64,000 nucleotides of DNA from Hungatella sp. UBA4396 (GTDB lineage: Bacteria > Bacillota > Clostridia > Lachnospirales > Lachnospiraceae). Below the pieces are notes generated by a model. The model was not told where the DNA came from and did no database searches. It saw only the letters and a program-made list of their open reading frames with translations. The stretch lies in NCBI GenBank assembly GCA_002389905.1, contig DGRE01000058.1:1-64000 (forward strand), read 5' to 3'. Each line of letters starts with the position of its first letter. Position 1 is the stretch's first letter. The translations under genes were made by a program, and so were the position numbers. Below are positions 49,936 to 59,334 of this stretch, piece by piece.

Positions 49936-50733
49936 TTAATCATTTGGTTTCTTTATTTTTGAAAGCCAATGTTGAAGTTTTACATCTTCACTTTTAGCAC
50001 CGGCTATCAATGCTTGTATATTAACGTGAAAGTCATCCATAATTTTTAAACGGTTGAACTGATTGTTAAACTGGTATATATCATAACTTTCATATACTTC
50101 CTGTAATGACATGTGCTCTGCCTGTGCAAATATGCTTATTAAATCTGTCATGGTAAGACTGTCGTCATCACCGCCGATGCTCTTTGCTTTTTTAACTTTT
50201 TCTCTTAATTTTTTTCTTTTTTCCAAGAGCTTTTTAGCCATTTCTCCACTAGGATTTTCACATTCATCAACATCATCTAAATCAACCAAGCAATTTCTTT
50301 GTTTTAAAATTTCTCTAAAATTATCATAGTTTAAATGATTTAATACGTATTTCTTGTCATTATCATCGCCTATGATAAAGCCATAATCCTGATGGAATAC
50401 AACCTTTTTTCTAAAGAAAAGATTCAAGAATGCTGGTATTAAAATAAACAAAGAATTTGAAACATGATCTGGTTCTACTTGTGTCTTTTTTATTTGGGCA
50501 TGTTCCTGTAGCATATTTAACATAATCAGCATAAAGGTATTGGGGTTTTCAACGGCTCCGGTTAACAGCTCATTTGCCTTATCATCATCCATACATAAAA
50601 TAGATATTACGTTTTGTAATTTTGAAAAACCGGCATCGGCCATTTCTCCCAGTGTAATCCTATATGTGGGTATTTCATCTAAATACAATACACTGCCTCT
50701 AAGTAGTTTGTGTTCTAAATCGTATTTATTCAA
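49936..50733 (-). CDS. Probable phage tail assembly protein
   Basis: The 265-residue protein starts at TTG 50733 (GGTGAT upstream). It has a hydrophobic block around 100-118, then NYDNFREILKQRNCLVDLDD, a Lys-rich coiled segment (KLLEKRKKLREKVKKAK) and a helical end with DLISIFAQAEHMSLQEVYESYDIYQF. That last block resembles chaperone-type proteins encoded before tape measure genes in phages of Firmicutes. It is intact but isolated from capsid and tape measure genes. The assignment is by context plus pattern. Confidence 0.45.
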   Translation of the reverse strand: MNKYDLEHKLLRGSVLYLDEIPTYRITLGEMADAGFSKLQNVISILCMDDDKANELLTGAVENPNTFMLIMLNMLQEHAQIKKTQVEPDHVSNSLFILIPAFLNLFFRKKVVFHQDYGFIIGDDNDKKYVLNHLNYDNFREILKQRNCLVDLDDVDECENPSGEMAKKLLEKRKKLREKVKKAKSIGGDDDSLTMTDLISIFAQAEHMSLQEVYESYDIYQFNNQFNRLKIMDDFHVNIQALIAGAKSEDVKLQHWLSKIKKPND

Positions 50734-50857
50734 ATCATCACCATTTTATAATTTGGTATCTATATCAATTACCCACCATAAAACTCCTTGTTTGCGCAAA
50801 ATGTGTTGCCGGCTGTAACCTCAGTCTTTTCAAGGTGTTTATGATGGGATAAGTTTG

Positions 50858-50933
50858 AAGTTGGAAGGAGTGAATTTATAGGTCGTTTATTCACTCATTT
50901 TCCGTACCAATAGAAAAATGAACCTTCCAACTT
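50858..50933. repeat. Nested inverted repeat in a gene-free stretch
   Basis: AAGTTGGAAGG (50858-50868) and CCTTCCAACTT (50923-50933) are perfect 11-bp complements. Inside them GAGTGAAT (50868-50875) pairs with ATTCACTC (50889-50896). The element lies in the 353-base gap 50734-51086 between phage-type genes, which otherwise holds nothing I can name. It may be an RNA hairpin or a small palindromic insertion. Confidence 0.5.
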
Positions 50934-51086
50934 TGAATCTTGGCCAAAGATTCTGCTTATTATTGATTAACGCCTAACCCTACTCGTCTGCGTTACTGTA
51001 TGTCTCCGTATTGTTTCTGCCAAGTCTTTCGTATGTGCACTACTATTACACTTGTCAACTGACATATTCCCAATCTGATTCTATTA

Positions 51087-51956
51087 TTATTTCACAAGTC
51101 CCCCATATTTCAACGCCCCGTCATCACCAGGTATCAGTGTCACCGGCTCTGCAACCATTTTTCCATCACTGTCGAGACAATAAATCTTATTAGAATCAGC
51201 GATTAAAGTGCCTTTTAGCATAGCGCCGTCAGGGCCAAGATAATACCAATTACCATTATATTGATACCAGGTATTTCTGACCATAAGGCCGGCTTCATGA
51301 AACCAATACCACTTCCCGTTATCATTAAGCCAGTTGTTCCGGATCGGAAGACCTGTATCTCCGTTGTAAAATCTCCAGCCGCCATCTTCTTGATGCCAGC
51401 CGGATTTCTTCTCCGGAACTGCCGCCAAAGCCTCTTTAAACATATCCCATGTGTGCTTTGTGTGGTTATAGACATATGGATTCGGACATATCTTCCCGGT
51501 CACATCATAGTGACGGATCACCCGGTCAACGGAAATTCCATACAAATTCATTAGATACTTTGTAAGTTCAATAGCTGAATTTATGGTGGCATCTTCAAAG
51601 TACCAATCTTTGGAGTCAGATGTCCGTGAACACTTATTTCTTACACACATTTCAATATTTACACAATTCGTATTTTGGGCAATTCCATATAATGAACCGC
51701 CTCCAGTGGACTGTTTCGTACCGCCAACAGCCCAACAATATCTTGTCATTGGACTTGGATTATACTGCCAAATATCTCCAGAAAATCCCACAAAAAAATC
51801 AGCCGATGCATTTGTAGTAGTCCGCTGATTGTAATAGTTTATATTGGCTTTGGCATCTCCAGTGGCACCAACGTAATGTATAACTATGTATTCTATTTTA
51901 CCTGGGCGAACAGATGTATTATGTGTCCAGAAATTTGCATTTTGATTAATCTGCAT
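51087..51956 (-). CDS. Phage-type endolysin: amidase with choline-binding-like repeats
   Basis: The 289-residue protein has an Amidase_2/PGRP domain (about 1-175) with zinc ligands in IEYIVIHYVGATG, NIEMCVRN and IRHYDVTGKICPNP. Several CW_binding_1-type repeats follow (GWHQEDGGWRFYNGDTG, GKWYWFHEAGLMVRNTWY, GNWYYLGPDGAM). No signal peptide is present, so it needs a holin or lysis to reach the wall, as phage endolysins do. It cleaves MurNAc-L-Ala bonds. GGGG precedes the ATG. It appears complete. Confidence 0.88.
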   Translation of the reverse strand: MQINQNANFWTHNTSVRPGKIEYIVIHYVGATGDAKANINYYNQRTTTNASADFFVGFSGDIWQYNPSPMTRYCWAVGGTKQSTGGGSLYGIAQNTNCVNIEMCVRNKCSRTSDSKDWYFEDATINSAIELTKYLMNLYGISVDRVIRHYDVTGKICPNPYVYNHTKHTWDMFKEALAAVPEKKSGWHQEDGGWRFYNGDTGLPIRNNWLNDNGKWYWFHEAGLMVRNTWYQYNGNWYYLGPDGAMLKGTLIADSNKIYCLDSDGKMVAEPVTLIPGDDGALKYGGLVK

Positions 51957-52144
51957 TTATCCCCTGCCTCTTTTCGTACGGTAATTGTGGAAGTGGGGAA
52001 AGGAAAAAATTAATTATATTTTTCACCCTTCCCCTTTATGTCATTATCTCAGAAAGAGCTTTGCATGCTCAATGCTCTGAAAGCCTTGATTTTAGCCGGG
52101 TTTTTCGTGTTTCACTTACTTTTGAATTTTTTTTAAGGATTATT

Positions 52145-53440
52145 TTATGCATAATATCTGGTTAATGCATTGGTACGGTTGACTTCCCGGTAGCAGTTTT
52201 CGCAATACTTTGCTCTGTTATTAGTCACTAAAAACCGATCCCTACACTTTACACATATTTTCGTTCCATTTACATTAGCTTCAATATTAGAATAAATCAC
52301 ATCACCGAATAGTCTCCAAAGAGTATCTTTATTGATTTCATTTTGTAACTCTCTTATTAAAACATCTACTATAACAGTAGCGGGTTCTCCAATAATACTC
52401 TCGAACATTTTACGCTGTTTACCTGAATCCAATTCAATTTGTAAGAGTGCCCGGTTTTTATCGTCTTTCCCAAGGACTGAAAAATCCATATGAGATAACT
52501 TCCTTATATTAATGGTATCCACATCTCGATAAAGCTGTATAATTTTATCTGCTAATTCACTGCATACGTTTATATCAGGATTTTTCATCAGAACTTTATA
52601 TGAATATTTTCCAAGCAAGTCTTTAAAAACAATACGATTGGTTTTTGCTATATCAAAGATTCTATCTATATTACACTTACCAATATCCTCGACCTGACAT
52701 TTGTTTTTATTTTTAGCATAAATGAAAAAATGGAGGACTTTTTTTCCACTGTATTTTTTATAATTACTTATGATATTTTGGGGAATATCCGGTTTATATA
52801 AAGTTTTGGCGTAATCTATGGTAAAATTCACATCTACACATCTTAGAGCAATAACATCAATAGCCTCCAACACTTCTTCCTTTGTACTGTTCGGATTTAA
52901 AGTCATCCATACCTTTGTAATTTCATTGCTTGGTGTACCAATATTGCCATGGTGATATGCCATAACAATTCCGTTAAAAAGTGAAGAGTTGTCCAAAACA
53001 GTGGGGCTAGCCTTTGGCATTTCGTAATAGTTGGGAATCATTCCATATTTTTTTTGAAACATCTTAGCACATTTTATAATAACCTTATTGTTATGTACCA
53101 ATAGTTTATCTCCATCATTATCATACATGAGGAGTTTACTCATTGTATCTTTCATTCCAATATATATACTATTTGACTTTGTCCATTTTTTTATAGTGTC
53201 ACTTACCTGGTTTTTTCTAATACAATGTGCATGATCTAAATGGGGAGAACGAAGACAATCAACTTCTTCTTCATCGCGAAACAAATTACAAGAAACACTC
53301 CCTTCTTTCACAAACCCAAAATCTTCAATTTTCTCTTTATTCATATCGGTAAACCACCACTGCAAACAAGCCAGCGGATCAGGGATTACATATGTATATG
53401 CCCCATTGATATCAAACTTACATGTTACAGATGATGACAT
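52145..53440 (-). pseudogene. C-terminal fragment of a DxDGD polymerase-like protein
   Basis: The 431-residue open frame lacks a genuine start: its first ~7 codons are antisense of a neighbouring relic. KFDINGAYTYVIPDPLACL begins the real homology. MYDNDGDKLLV (Asp107, 109, 111) matches the DxDGD metal motif of double-psi beta-barrel RNA polymerases (YonO phage type, eukaryotic RdRPs, beta-prime NADFDGD). MAYHHGNIGTPSNEITKVW follows as in such enzymes. The C-terminus has a zinc ribbon (Cys 396, 399, 413, 416). The expected N-terminal barrel is missing. The polymerase link is motif-based inference. Confidence 0.5.
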
Positions 53441-53723
53441 TAAAGATTATGAGGAAGATTTAGAGGTTTTATCACTTGAAGTTGATAATAGTAGTAAACT
53501 TTTAGAAAGGTCAAATCACATTTCTTTAATTGCACTGATTGCATATACATATCAAAATGACATCATTGGATTGGAGAAATGGTTTCCGGGGTTTTTTGAG
53601 AGAAACCGTGTGTTTAAGATAAATCAAATAGAGAATTATTTATATATGAAACAGGATCTAGAGGAATATGTTAGGGGGAAAATGTTGGTTCCAACTGAAA
53701 GCAGAAGCAAATTACCTTTTTAA
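53415..53723 (+). pseudogene. C-terminal gene fragment of unknown family
   Basis: The plus strand reads LHVTDDDIKDYEEDLEVLS ... HISLIALIAYTYQNDIIGLEKW ... QIENYLYMKQDLEEYVRGKM ... ESRSKLPF and stops at 53723. It looks like genuine protein sequence but has no ribosome site at its nominal start (53406). It begins at the junction with the polymerase-like relic on the other strand, so it is a 3' fragment left by recombination. I do not recognise the family. Confidence 0.45.
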
Positions 53724-53760
53724 TTCAGTAACCTTTAAAATCAAATCAAAAGGATGTTTA

Positions 53761-53793
53761 CAGGGGAGAAAATGGCTTCTCCATTCCTCCCCT
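53761..53793 (-). terminator. Terminator of the nitroreductase operon
   Basis: CAGGGGAG pairs with CTCCCCTG and an inner GGAGAA/TTCTCC extends the stem (53761-53792). It lies just beyond the nitroreductase stop codon at 53799. The T-run after it on the minus strand is weak, so it may rely on stem strength. Confidence 0.55.
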
Positions 53794-53798
53794 GGTTC

Positions 53799-54320
53799 CT
53801 AAAATTTTTCCCTATGAATTTTTTCAGTCAACAGTTCTCCAAGCTCATGTGCCTTCGCCTCTGCCTCAGGAATGCCCAAAGAAAGGATTGCCTCCAGCCG
53901 GAAGCTTTCAGGAAATCCCAGCTTCTCCCTCACATACTCATCCGTTGTCTTTCCCTCTGCTTCCCGCAGCCTTCCCTGAATCCAGCAGCTTCCCACTCCC
54001 AGGCTGTCTGCCATCAAATGCATCTGAGCCAGGGCAATGGAACAGTCTTCAATCCAGACATCTGTTTTTTCTGAATCAGCGATAACAACGATGGCGCAGT
54101 CTGCGCCCTGGAGCATTTTTGCGGCTCCTATCCTGCATTCTGACAGATATTGAAGAGTTTCTTTATCCTGGACAACGATAAATTCCCATGGACGTATGGC
54201 ACGGCCGGAGGCTGACAAAAGCCCGGCCTGTAAAATGGTTTCAAGCTTCTCTTCGGGAATCCTTTCTCCGGTGTACCGCCTGATGCTGCGGCGCTTTCTC
54301 ATGATTTCAAGTAAATCCAT
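53799..54320 (-). CDS. Nitroreductase-family FMN protein
   Basis: The 173-residue protein has the FMN-binding signature IMRKRRSIRRYT at the start, GLLSASGRAIRPWEFIVVQD, and GVGSCWIQGR near the flavin site. Nitroreductase-fold enzymes reduce quinones, nitro compounds or other acceptors with NAD(P)H. It is short for the family, like the putative dehydrogenases of anaerobes. It lies two bases after the MmcQ-like gene. The substrate is unknown. Confidence 0.88.
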   Translation of the reverse strand: MDLLEIMRKRRSIRRYTGERIPEEKLETILQAGLLSASGRAIRPWEFIVVQDKETLQYLSECRIGAAKMLQGADCAIVVIADSEKTDVWIEDCSIALAQMHLMADSLGVGSCWIQGRLREAEGKTTDEYVREKLGFPESFRLEAILSLGIPEAEAKAHELGELLTEKIHREKF

Positions 54321-54322
54321 TT

Positions 54323-54694
54323 TTAACCTATCCTTTCCTGATTCCTTACAACTTTCTTCTTTTCTTTTGGCCTTGTGAGATCATAGCTTTCCTGGATCAT
54401 GCGTTTTACATCTGCCTCTGGAACTGTACCATCCAGAATTATGGAATTCCAGTGTTCTTTATTCATATGATAGGCAGGAACTACCGATTGAAATGCATTT
54501 CTCCAAAAATCACGCCATTCTGTGCTGCATTTCACATTGATCCAGATGTGGTCCTGACGCTCATAAATACAGGCAAAAGCTTTTGAATTCTTTTTATGGC
54601 GCATTAAGGTCCAATTCGGGTCATGAAAGGGGTAATCCTCTGTCACACCCTCAAATTTGCTGCAAAATGCAATTGCCTCTTTTCTGGTTTTCAC
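54323..54694 (-). CDS. MmcQ/YjbR-family protein
   Basis: The 123-residue protein fits the small CyaY-like DNA-binding-type fold: YPFHDPNWTLMRHKKNSKAFACI, then IWINVKCSTEWRDFWR, then MNKEHWNSIILDGTVPEADVKRMI. The family is widespread and poorly characterised. It starts at GTG, overlapping the stop of the preceding 68-residue gene by four bases, so the two are coupled and run into the nitroreductase gene. Confidence 0.85.
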   Translation of the reverse strand: MKTRKEAIAFCSKFEGVTEDYPFHDPNWTLMRHKKNSKAFACIYERQDHIWINVKCSTEWRDFWRNAFQSVVPAYHMNKEHWNSIILDGTVPEADVKRMIQESYDLTRPKEKKKVVRNQERIG

Positions 54695-54897
54695 GCTTTC
54701 ACCTGCAATCCATATATTTCATATATTGCCAGCATGTCCTTATACAGCAGTTTCTTTCCCATCAACTGCCGGTAGGTGGCTGATTTTGTTTTATCCTCTG
54801 CCTTCAATTGTTCCATCTTTTTTACCGCATTGTCATATTCGGTCTGAATTGCAGTTTGCATCTTTTCGTAAGCCCGCAGCTTCTCTTCTCTTTCCAT
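54691..54897 (-). CDS. Small coiled-coil protein (68 aa), unknown
   Basis: The 68-residue product is almost wholly charged helix (REEKLRAYEKMQTAIQTEY ... VKKMEQLKAEDKTKSATYRQLMGKK) with a short hydrophobic end. It belongs to a type of conserved small protein seen in front of MmcQ-like genes. AGGTG lies about 11 bases before the ATG. Overlap with the downstream gene (four bases) and upstream spacing of 10 bases suggest a four-gene operon starting at the DUF1456 gene. Confidence 0.65.
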   Translation of the reverse strand: MEREEKLRAYEKMQTAIQTEYDNAVKKMEQLKAEDKTKSATYRQLMGKKLLYKDMLAIYEIYGLQVKA

Positions 54898-54907
54898 AGG
54901 CTGATTT

Positions 54908-55432
54908 TCACCTTTCTCTGTATCTGGCTGCCAGTCCCTTTAAAAAGCATTTAACATACCGGTCCCCGCATACCCTGTAATTGCGTTGTCCTTCCCTCCG
55001 TAATAATGCACTTAATTCACTGTTTGATAAATCAATCCCTGCTGTTTTAAAAATTTCAAGCATGTCCTCACTTGTAAGAGATAATGCAATTTTAACTTTT
55101 TTCAGAAAAACATTATTTACAGTTCTGCTGTCTTTTATCATAAAAGCCTGCTTCTCAGATTCTTCCGGTTTTGATTCTTGTTTTCCTCTTTTAAAGATGA
55201 TAAAGCCGTTCATAAAAGACTCCAGGGTGTGAAGATCACATTGGTTGATATTCTCATCAGCAGACTTCTCCTGAGCCGAACCAATGGTTCCGCTATCCTT
55301 GGGCTTCAGCAGCATTTTTTGCAGTTCTTCCCTGGTTACTGTGACCCCGCCCAATTTAAATATTTTTATCATATCTACATCTTTAATATCCAAAGCATAT
55401 CTAAATCTTATTAATATATCGTTGTTCTCCAT
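54908..55432 (-). CDS. DUF1456 (YehS-like) protein
   Basis: The 174-residue product starts at ATG 55432 with GAGG 4-5 bases upstream. It has two copies of the DUF1456 module: NNDILIRFRYALDIKDVDMI ... VTREELQKMLLKP and TVNNVFLKKVKIALSLTSEDM ... LSNSELSALLRREG, joined by a charged linker. The family has no known biochemical function. It heads the run toward the nitroreductase gene. Confidence 0.88.
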   Translation of the reverse strand: MENNDILIRFRYALDIKDVDMIKIFKLGGVTVTREELQKMLLKPKDSGTIGSAQEKSADENINQCDLHTLESFMNGFIIFKRGKQESKPEESEKQAFMIKDSRTVNNVFLKKVKIALSLTSEDMLEIFKTAGIDLSNSELSALLRREGQRNYRVCGDRYVKCFLKGLAARYRER

Positions 55433-55486
55433 ATGACCTCTTCTTAAATGTATTTTTAAATATCCTATCATTATGATCCTGTTTTA

Positions 55487-56938
55487 TCAATGTTTATCCG
55501 CTGCCTTTATCACCTTTAACTGCTTGCCATTGATCTTGGTGCTTTTCATGGCCTCCAAAACCAGAGGGCCTTTTCCGTTTAATATTTCCACATAAGTGAG
55601 AGTATCCTGAATGGCTATAATTCCGATGTCCTCCGCCTCCATTCCTTTAATATTGGACAACACTCCCACAAAATTGGCTGCCCTCAGCTTCTTTTTCTTT
55701 CCGCCGTTAAAACGCAGTTTCATAATACCTTTATTTAATTCATCACTTTTCGTCTTTTTGATCCGGGAAGCCCTGTTTAATTTTTCATCAAAGGACGGCT
55801 TATGAGCGGATACTTCCTCTCTGTCAGGCTTTCCTGCTTCCTGAATTTTAAATCCGATCAGTTCTTCAATATCCCGGAGGTATCTGTTTTGGGTGGGAGC
55901 CACAAATGAGACAGCTTTCCCCTTTTGCCCCGCACGCCCTGTCCTTCCGGTGCGGTGGACATAGGTTTCTCCTTCCAGAGGAATATCGTAATTAATAACC
56001 AGGGAAATATCTTCCACATCAATTCCTCTTGCCGCCACGTCTGTGGCAACCAGATACCGGTACTTTCCCCTTTTAAACCCATTCATGGCAGATAACCGCT
56101 GCTTCTGTTCCATTCCGCCATGAATTTTATTACAGGGATATCCCAGACCAGCCAGGCCATCACATACCATATCCACCCGGTCCTTTGTACTGCAAAAGAT
56201 AAAACAGCTGTCCGGATTTTCCATTATAGTAACATCGGTAAGAAGATTGAATTTATCTTTTTCATCGGTGATATAAAGAGAATGCTCCGTATCAGCCGTC
56301 ATAATGCCGGATTCGCCGACATTGATACGGACCGGGCTTCTCATGTAGTCTGCTGATATTCTCTCAATCTCTTCGGGCATGGTGGCGGAAAACAACATTG
56401 TCAGCCGTTCTGCGGGCAGCTCTGCAATGATTTCCCGGACCTGTTCAATGAATCCCATATCCAGCATCCGGTCCGCTTCGTCAATTACCAGCCAGGTAAT
56501 CTTACTCAGGGGCAATGTGCCTTTCCTGATATGATCCATTACACGCCCCGGAGTGCCTGCAACTACGTGGGTTTTCTGCTTCAGCTCTGATTTTTCTATG
56601 GAAAACGGGTGTCTTCCATAAATTGCTGCTGCCTTTATTCTCTTAAATCTTCCTATGTTGGTAAAATCTTCTTGTACCTGAACAGCAAGCTCCCTTGTAG
56701 GAGTCAGAATAAGGGCCTGAGGTTTATTTTCAAGCCATTCCACTGATTCACATATTGGAATAGCATATGCTCCTGTTTTTCCGCTGCCGGTCTGAGCTTT
56801 GACAATAAGGTCATTTTTTTCTAATGCTAAGGGAATGATACTGACCTGGACCTGGGTAGGAATATCATACCCCAGGCCATCCAGTGCCATTTGAATCTCC
56901 CCACTGATTGTAAAATTATGAAAACTTGTATTATTCAT
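55487..56938 (-). CDS. dbpA: DEAD-box RNA helicase, DbpA/YxiN type
   Basis: The 483-residue helicase starts at ATG 56938 (AAAGG upstream) rather than 57016. It has Q-motif IPTQVQ, Walker A AQTGSGKT, PTRELAVQ, GTPGRV, VIDEADRML, SATMPEEI, then the second RecA domain with ARGIDV and HRTGRTGRAG. The last ~75 residues (KLRFNGGKKKKLRAANFVGVL ... GKQLKVIKA) form the DbpA RNA-binding domain that targets hairpin 92 of 23S rRNA in 50S assembly. It is a full-length family member. Confidence 0.93.
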   Translation of the reverse strand: MNNTSFHNFTISGEIQMALDGLGYDIPTQVQVSIIPLALEKNDLIVKAQTGSGKTGAYAIPICESVEWLENKPQALILTPTRELAVQVQEDFTNIGRFKRIKAAAIYGRHPFSIEKSELKQKTHVVAGTPGRVMDHIRKGTLPLSKITWLVIDEADRMLDMGFIEQVREIIAELPAERLTMLFSATMPEEIERISADYMRSPVRINVGESGIMTADTEHSLYITDEKDKFNLLTDVTIMENPDSCFIFCSTKDRVDMVCDGLAGLGYPCNKIHGGMEQKQRLSAMNGFKRGKYRYLVATDVAARGIDVEDISLVINYDIPLEGETYVHRTGRTGRAGQKGKAVSFVAPTQNRYLRDIEELIGFKIQEAGKPDREEVSAHKPSFDEKLNRASRIKKTKSDELNKGIMKLRFNGGKKKKLRAANFVGVLSNIKGMEAEDIGIIAIQDTLTYVEILNGKGPLVLEAMKSTKINGKQLKVIKAADKH

Positions 56939-57026
56939 TTTATGCCTTTCACTTAATATGGCATCCGTATCATCCAGTAAGGAGCTGCCAAATATTTCGA
57001 TAAAATCTTGTATCATTATTGAATTA

Positions 57027-59168
57027 TTATGAATAGTTCTCGCTTAATTTATTATAAATCAAGCTGATCAAAAAGCACATTCCTCCTCCTGCTATCAATG
57101 CAAGAACTCTGGTAATGGAATTTTCTCCGTTTAAATCCACAACAATAAATTTAGCCACCATGATGATTGTCAGCACAAGTCCATACAGCCTTATGCTTCT
57201 GTTTCTCAGCTTAAACCCTGCTGATATGCTTCCTATTGCCACCATCAGGCCTATGATGCTATATGACGCAGAAGTGATGTTCAAATCAAAGAAGGACCAA
57301 AGCACTGTCCATGTCAGCACCAGATATTTAAAAACGATCCAGATTCCTGTTAACAGACTGTTCCGTCCGCTGCCGGAAAGAAGCAGCTTGCTCTGTACAA
57401 GTGCAATTGCGATCACTGCCAGCGCAGCCATCAACTGTAAGTATACTCTGTCCGCTGCTCCCATTTCCAGAAGGCCGTAAAGATATAAGACGGTTGAAAC
57501 AGCATAACTCAGCACCTGCATTCCTTTGTCTTCTTCCAGCCCGTCATTTTTTCCAAAGAAACGGAACTGTTCATTTTTCCAGTTCTTAAAATAACCATAT
57601 CTCAATAAAACAATGGTGGCAATAACAGCGATGAAATAGCCGGTCACACTGTCAGTGTACGCACTGATACCTGACAAATTCATACTGTTGATAAGATTGG
57701 AGGGTATGCTAAAGCTGTTCGCCAGCACGACTATCATGCCAATTATTTTTAAACCGTTGATCCGGGCATATTGCCTGGAATCCATACATTTCCACAGTAC
57801 ATATCCCATAACTCCAAGCTGCATGAGGCCATAAACAGAGGGAATCAAAGAATTTGAGTAATTGCTGACCAGAAAAACGGAATCCAATAAGCTGATGGCT
57901 CCGATTAAATAGAGCCTGCTTTCCCCTTTCCAAATCTTCTCACTTGCAATCAGCAGTAATCCAATTAAAATAATTCCTGTGGGAACTTTATACAACTCTA
58001 AATTGATAAACAAAGAAGTAAAAACCAGGATGACTGTATAATATCTGGTCAGCGCCCGTTCCATTCTTTTATAATATACCTGGTTTAGTATGAACTGAAT
58101 CAGGTATATTGCAAAAAACAGCATATAACAGGTTATTGTCCTTAAGTCCAGGTAAGTGGAGTTTAAATAAGCGATGAATAAAATGGTAAGTAGTGTGGTG
58201 ACCGCACTGACGATCAGATAAACAGGGACCGCCTTTGTATTATTGATCACTTTATAAAGCAGGTTCATAAGAACATAGATCATAAAAATCAAAGCAATCT
58301 GCAAAGCATAACCATTGAGCAGATATCCTGATCCAAAAAATCCGTCTGCATAACAGCGAAGCAGTATGGATGCATAGCTCACCATTGATAAAGTCAAACC
58401 TGCTACTAGCTCTACTTTTCCTTTACGCAGTGCTGTATAAATCATGACCCCTGAAATACTGGAGACAAACACAAACAGCAGAAGCAATTCCCCATCTCCC
58501 TGCATAAGCACCAGGCCCAGCATCAAGGTGATATAACTTCCTATATAAGCTATGATCGTTGTAAAAAACAAATTTGTGTACCGGGAAGACATCATAAAAA
58601 GCACTGCCCATATCCCGGCCAGAAGTATGGACATATTATTTCCAATTAAATGAAATGCCAGATTGGCTGATAAAATCGCAATAAACAGCAAACCGGCTCC
58701 TGTTCCAAGGATTATGGAAGTGATCGGGTTCTTTTTTGTCCTTATGAGCCAAAAACCTAAAGCAGACAGCGCTGTACCTGACAATGCTATAATAGACAGC
58801 TTGATTTCCGGCGTCATCCGGTTCCACACCAGACCGATAAAGGAAATGGCAGCTACAAAAATAAGCACTGTTGCCAAAGCACCTATGATGTATTTTCCAA
58901 CCAGAGCTTCCTTGTCTTTTGGCTCGTTTTTCTGAATAATAGGCTGGCGCTTTTCTTCCTTAGGCGTCTTTACCGCTGCTGCAAGATTTCCTGGTATTGC
59001 CGGCTTTTGTATCGGCTTTTGTACCGGGTTGTGCATCGTGTTTTGTATCGAATCTTGTATTGGTCTTGGCCTTTCTGTTTCAAAGCCGGTTTCAAAGCCT
59101 TTTACAAGGCTTTCCAAATGGGCTACTCTTTGTTCCAGTTCGGCGATTCTCTCTTCTGATGATTTCAT
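57027..59168 (-). CDS. DUF2339 polytopic membrane protein
   Basis: The 713-residue product starts at ATG 59168 with AGGAGG 6 bases upstream. A coiled-coil N-terminus (EERIAELEQRVAHLESLVKG) precedes a polar linker with the repeated element PIQ..PVQKPIQKP (about 35-60). About 20 membrane segments follow from residue ~95 to the end. This is the DUF2339 pattern. Function is unknown; no enzyme motif is visible. It is 88 bases upstream of the helicase gene and on the same strand. Confidence 0.82.
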   Translation of the reverse strand: MKSSEERIAELEQRVAHLESLVKGFETGFETERPRPIQDSIQNTMHNPVQKPIQKPAIPGNLAAAVKTPKEEKRQPIIQKNEPKDKEALVGKYIIGALATVLIFVAAISFIGLVWNRMTPEIKLSIIALSGTALSALGFWLIRTKKNPITSIILGTGAGLLFIAILSANLAFHLIGNNMSILLAGIWAVLFMMSSRYTNLFFTTIIAYIGSYITLMLGLVLMQGDGELLLLFVFVSSISGVMIYTALRKGKVELVAGLTLSMVSYASILLRCYADGFFGSGYLLNGYALQIALIFMIYVLMNLLYKVINNTKAVPVYLIVSAVTTLLTILFIAYLNSTYLDLRTITCYMLFFAIYLIQFILNQVYYKRMERALTRYYTVILVFTSLFINLELYKVPTGIILIGLLLIASEKIWKGESRLYLIGAISLLDSVFLVSNYSNSLIPSVYGLMQLGVMGYVLWKCMDSRQYARINGLKIIGMIVVLANSFSIPSNLINSMNLSGISAYTDSVTGYFIAVIATIVLLRYGYFKNWKNEQFRFFGKNDGLEEDKGMQVLSYAVSTVLYLYGLLEMGAADRVYLQLMAALAVIAIALVQSKLLLSGSGRNSLLTGIWIVFKYLVLTWTVLWSFFDLNITSASYSIIGLMVAIGSISAGFKLRNRSIRLYGLVLTIIMVAKFIVVDLNGENSITRVLALIAGGGMCFLISLIYNKLSENYS

Positions 59169-59334
59169 TTTACACCTCCTGTTCTCCATTGGGCTCAATG
59201 AGGTAGTCGGGACTTACTGATAACCATATTTTACCACCGATAGGTTTTAATTACAACATTTTTGATTGTTTACACACCTTTGCACAATTTCTGCTTTTCC
59301 CCTTAGCTTCACTCTCCTTTTTGCCATCCATGCA

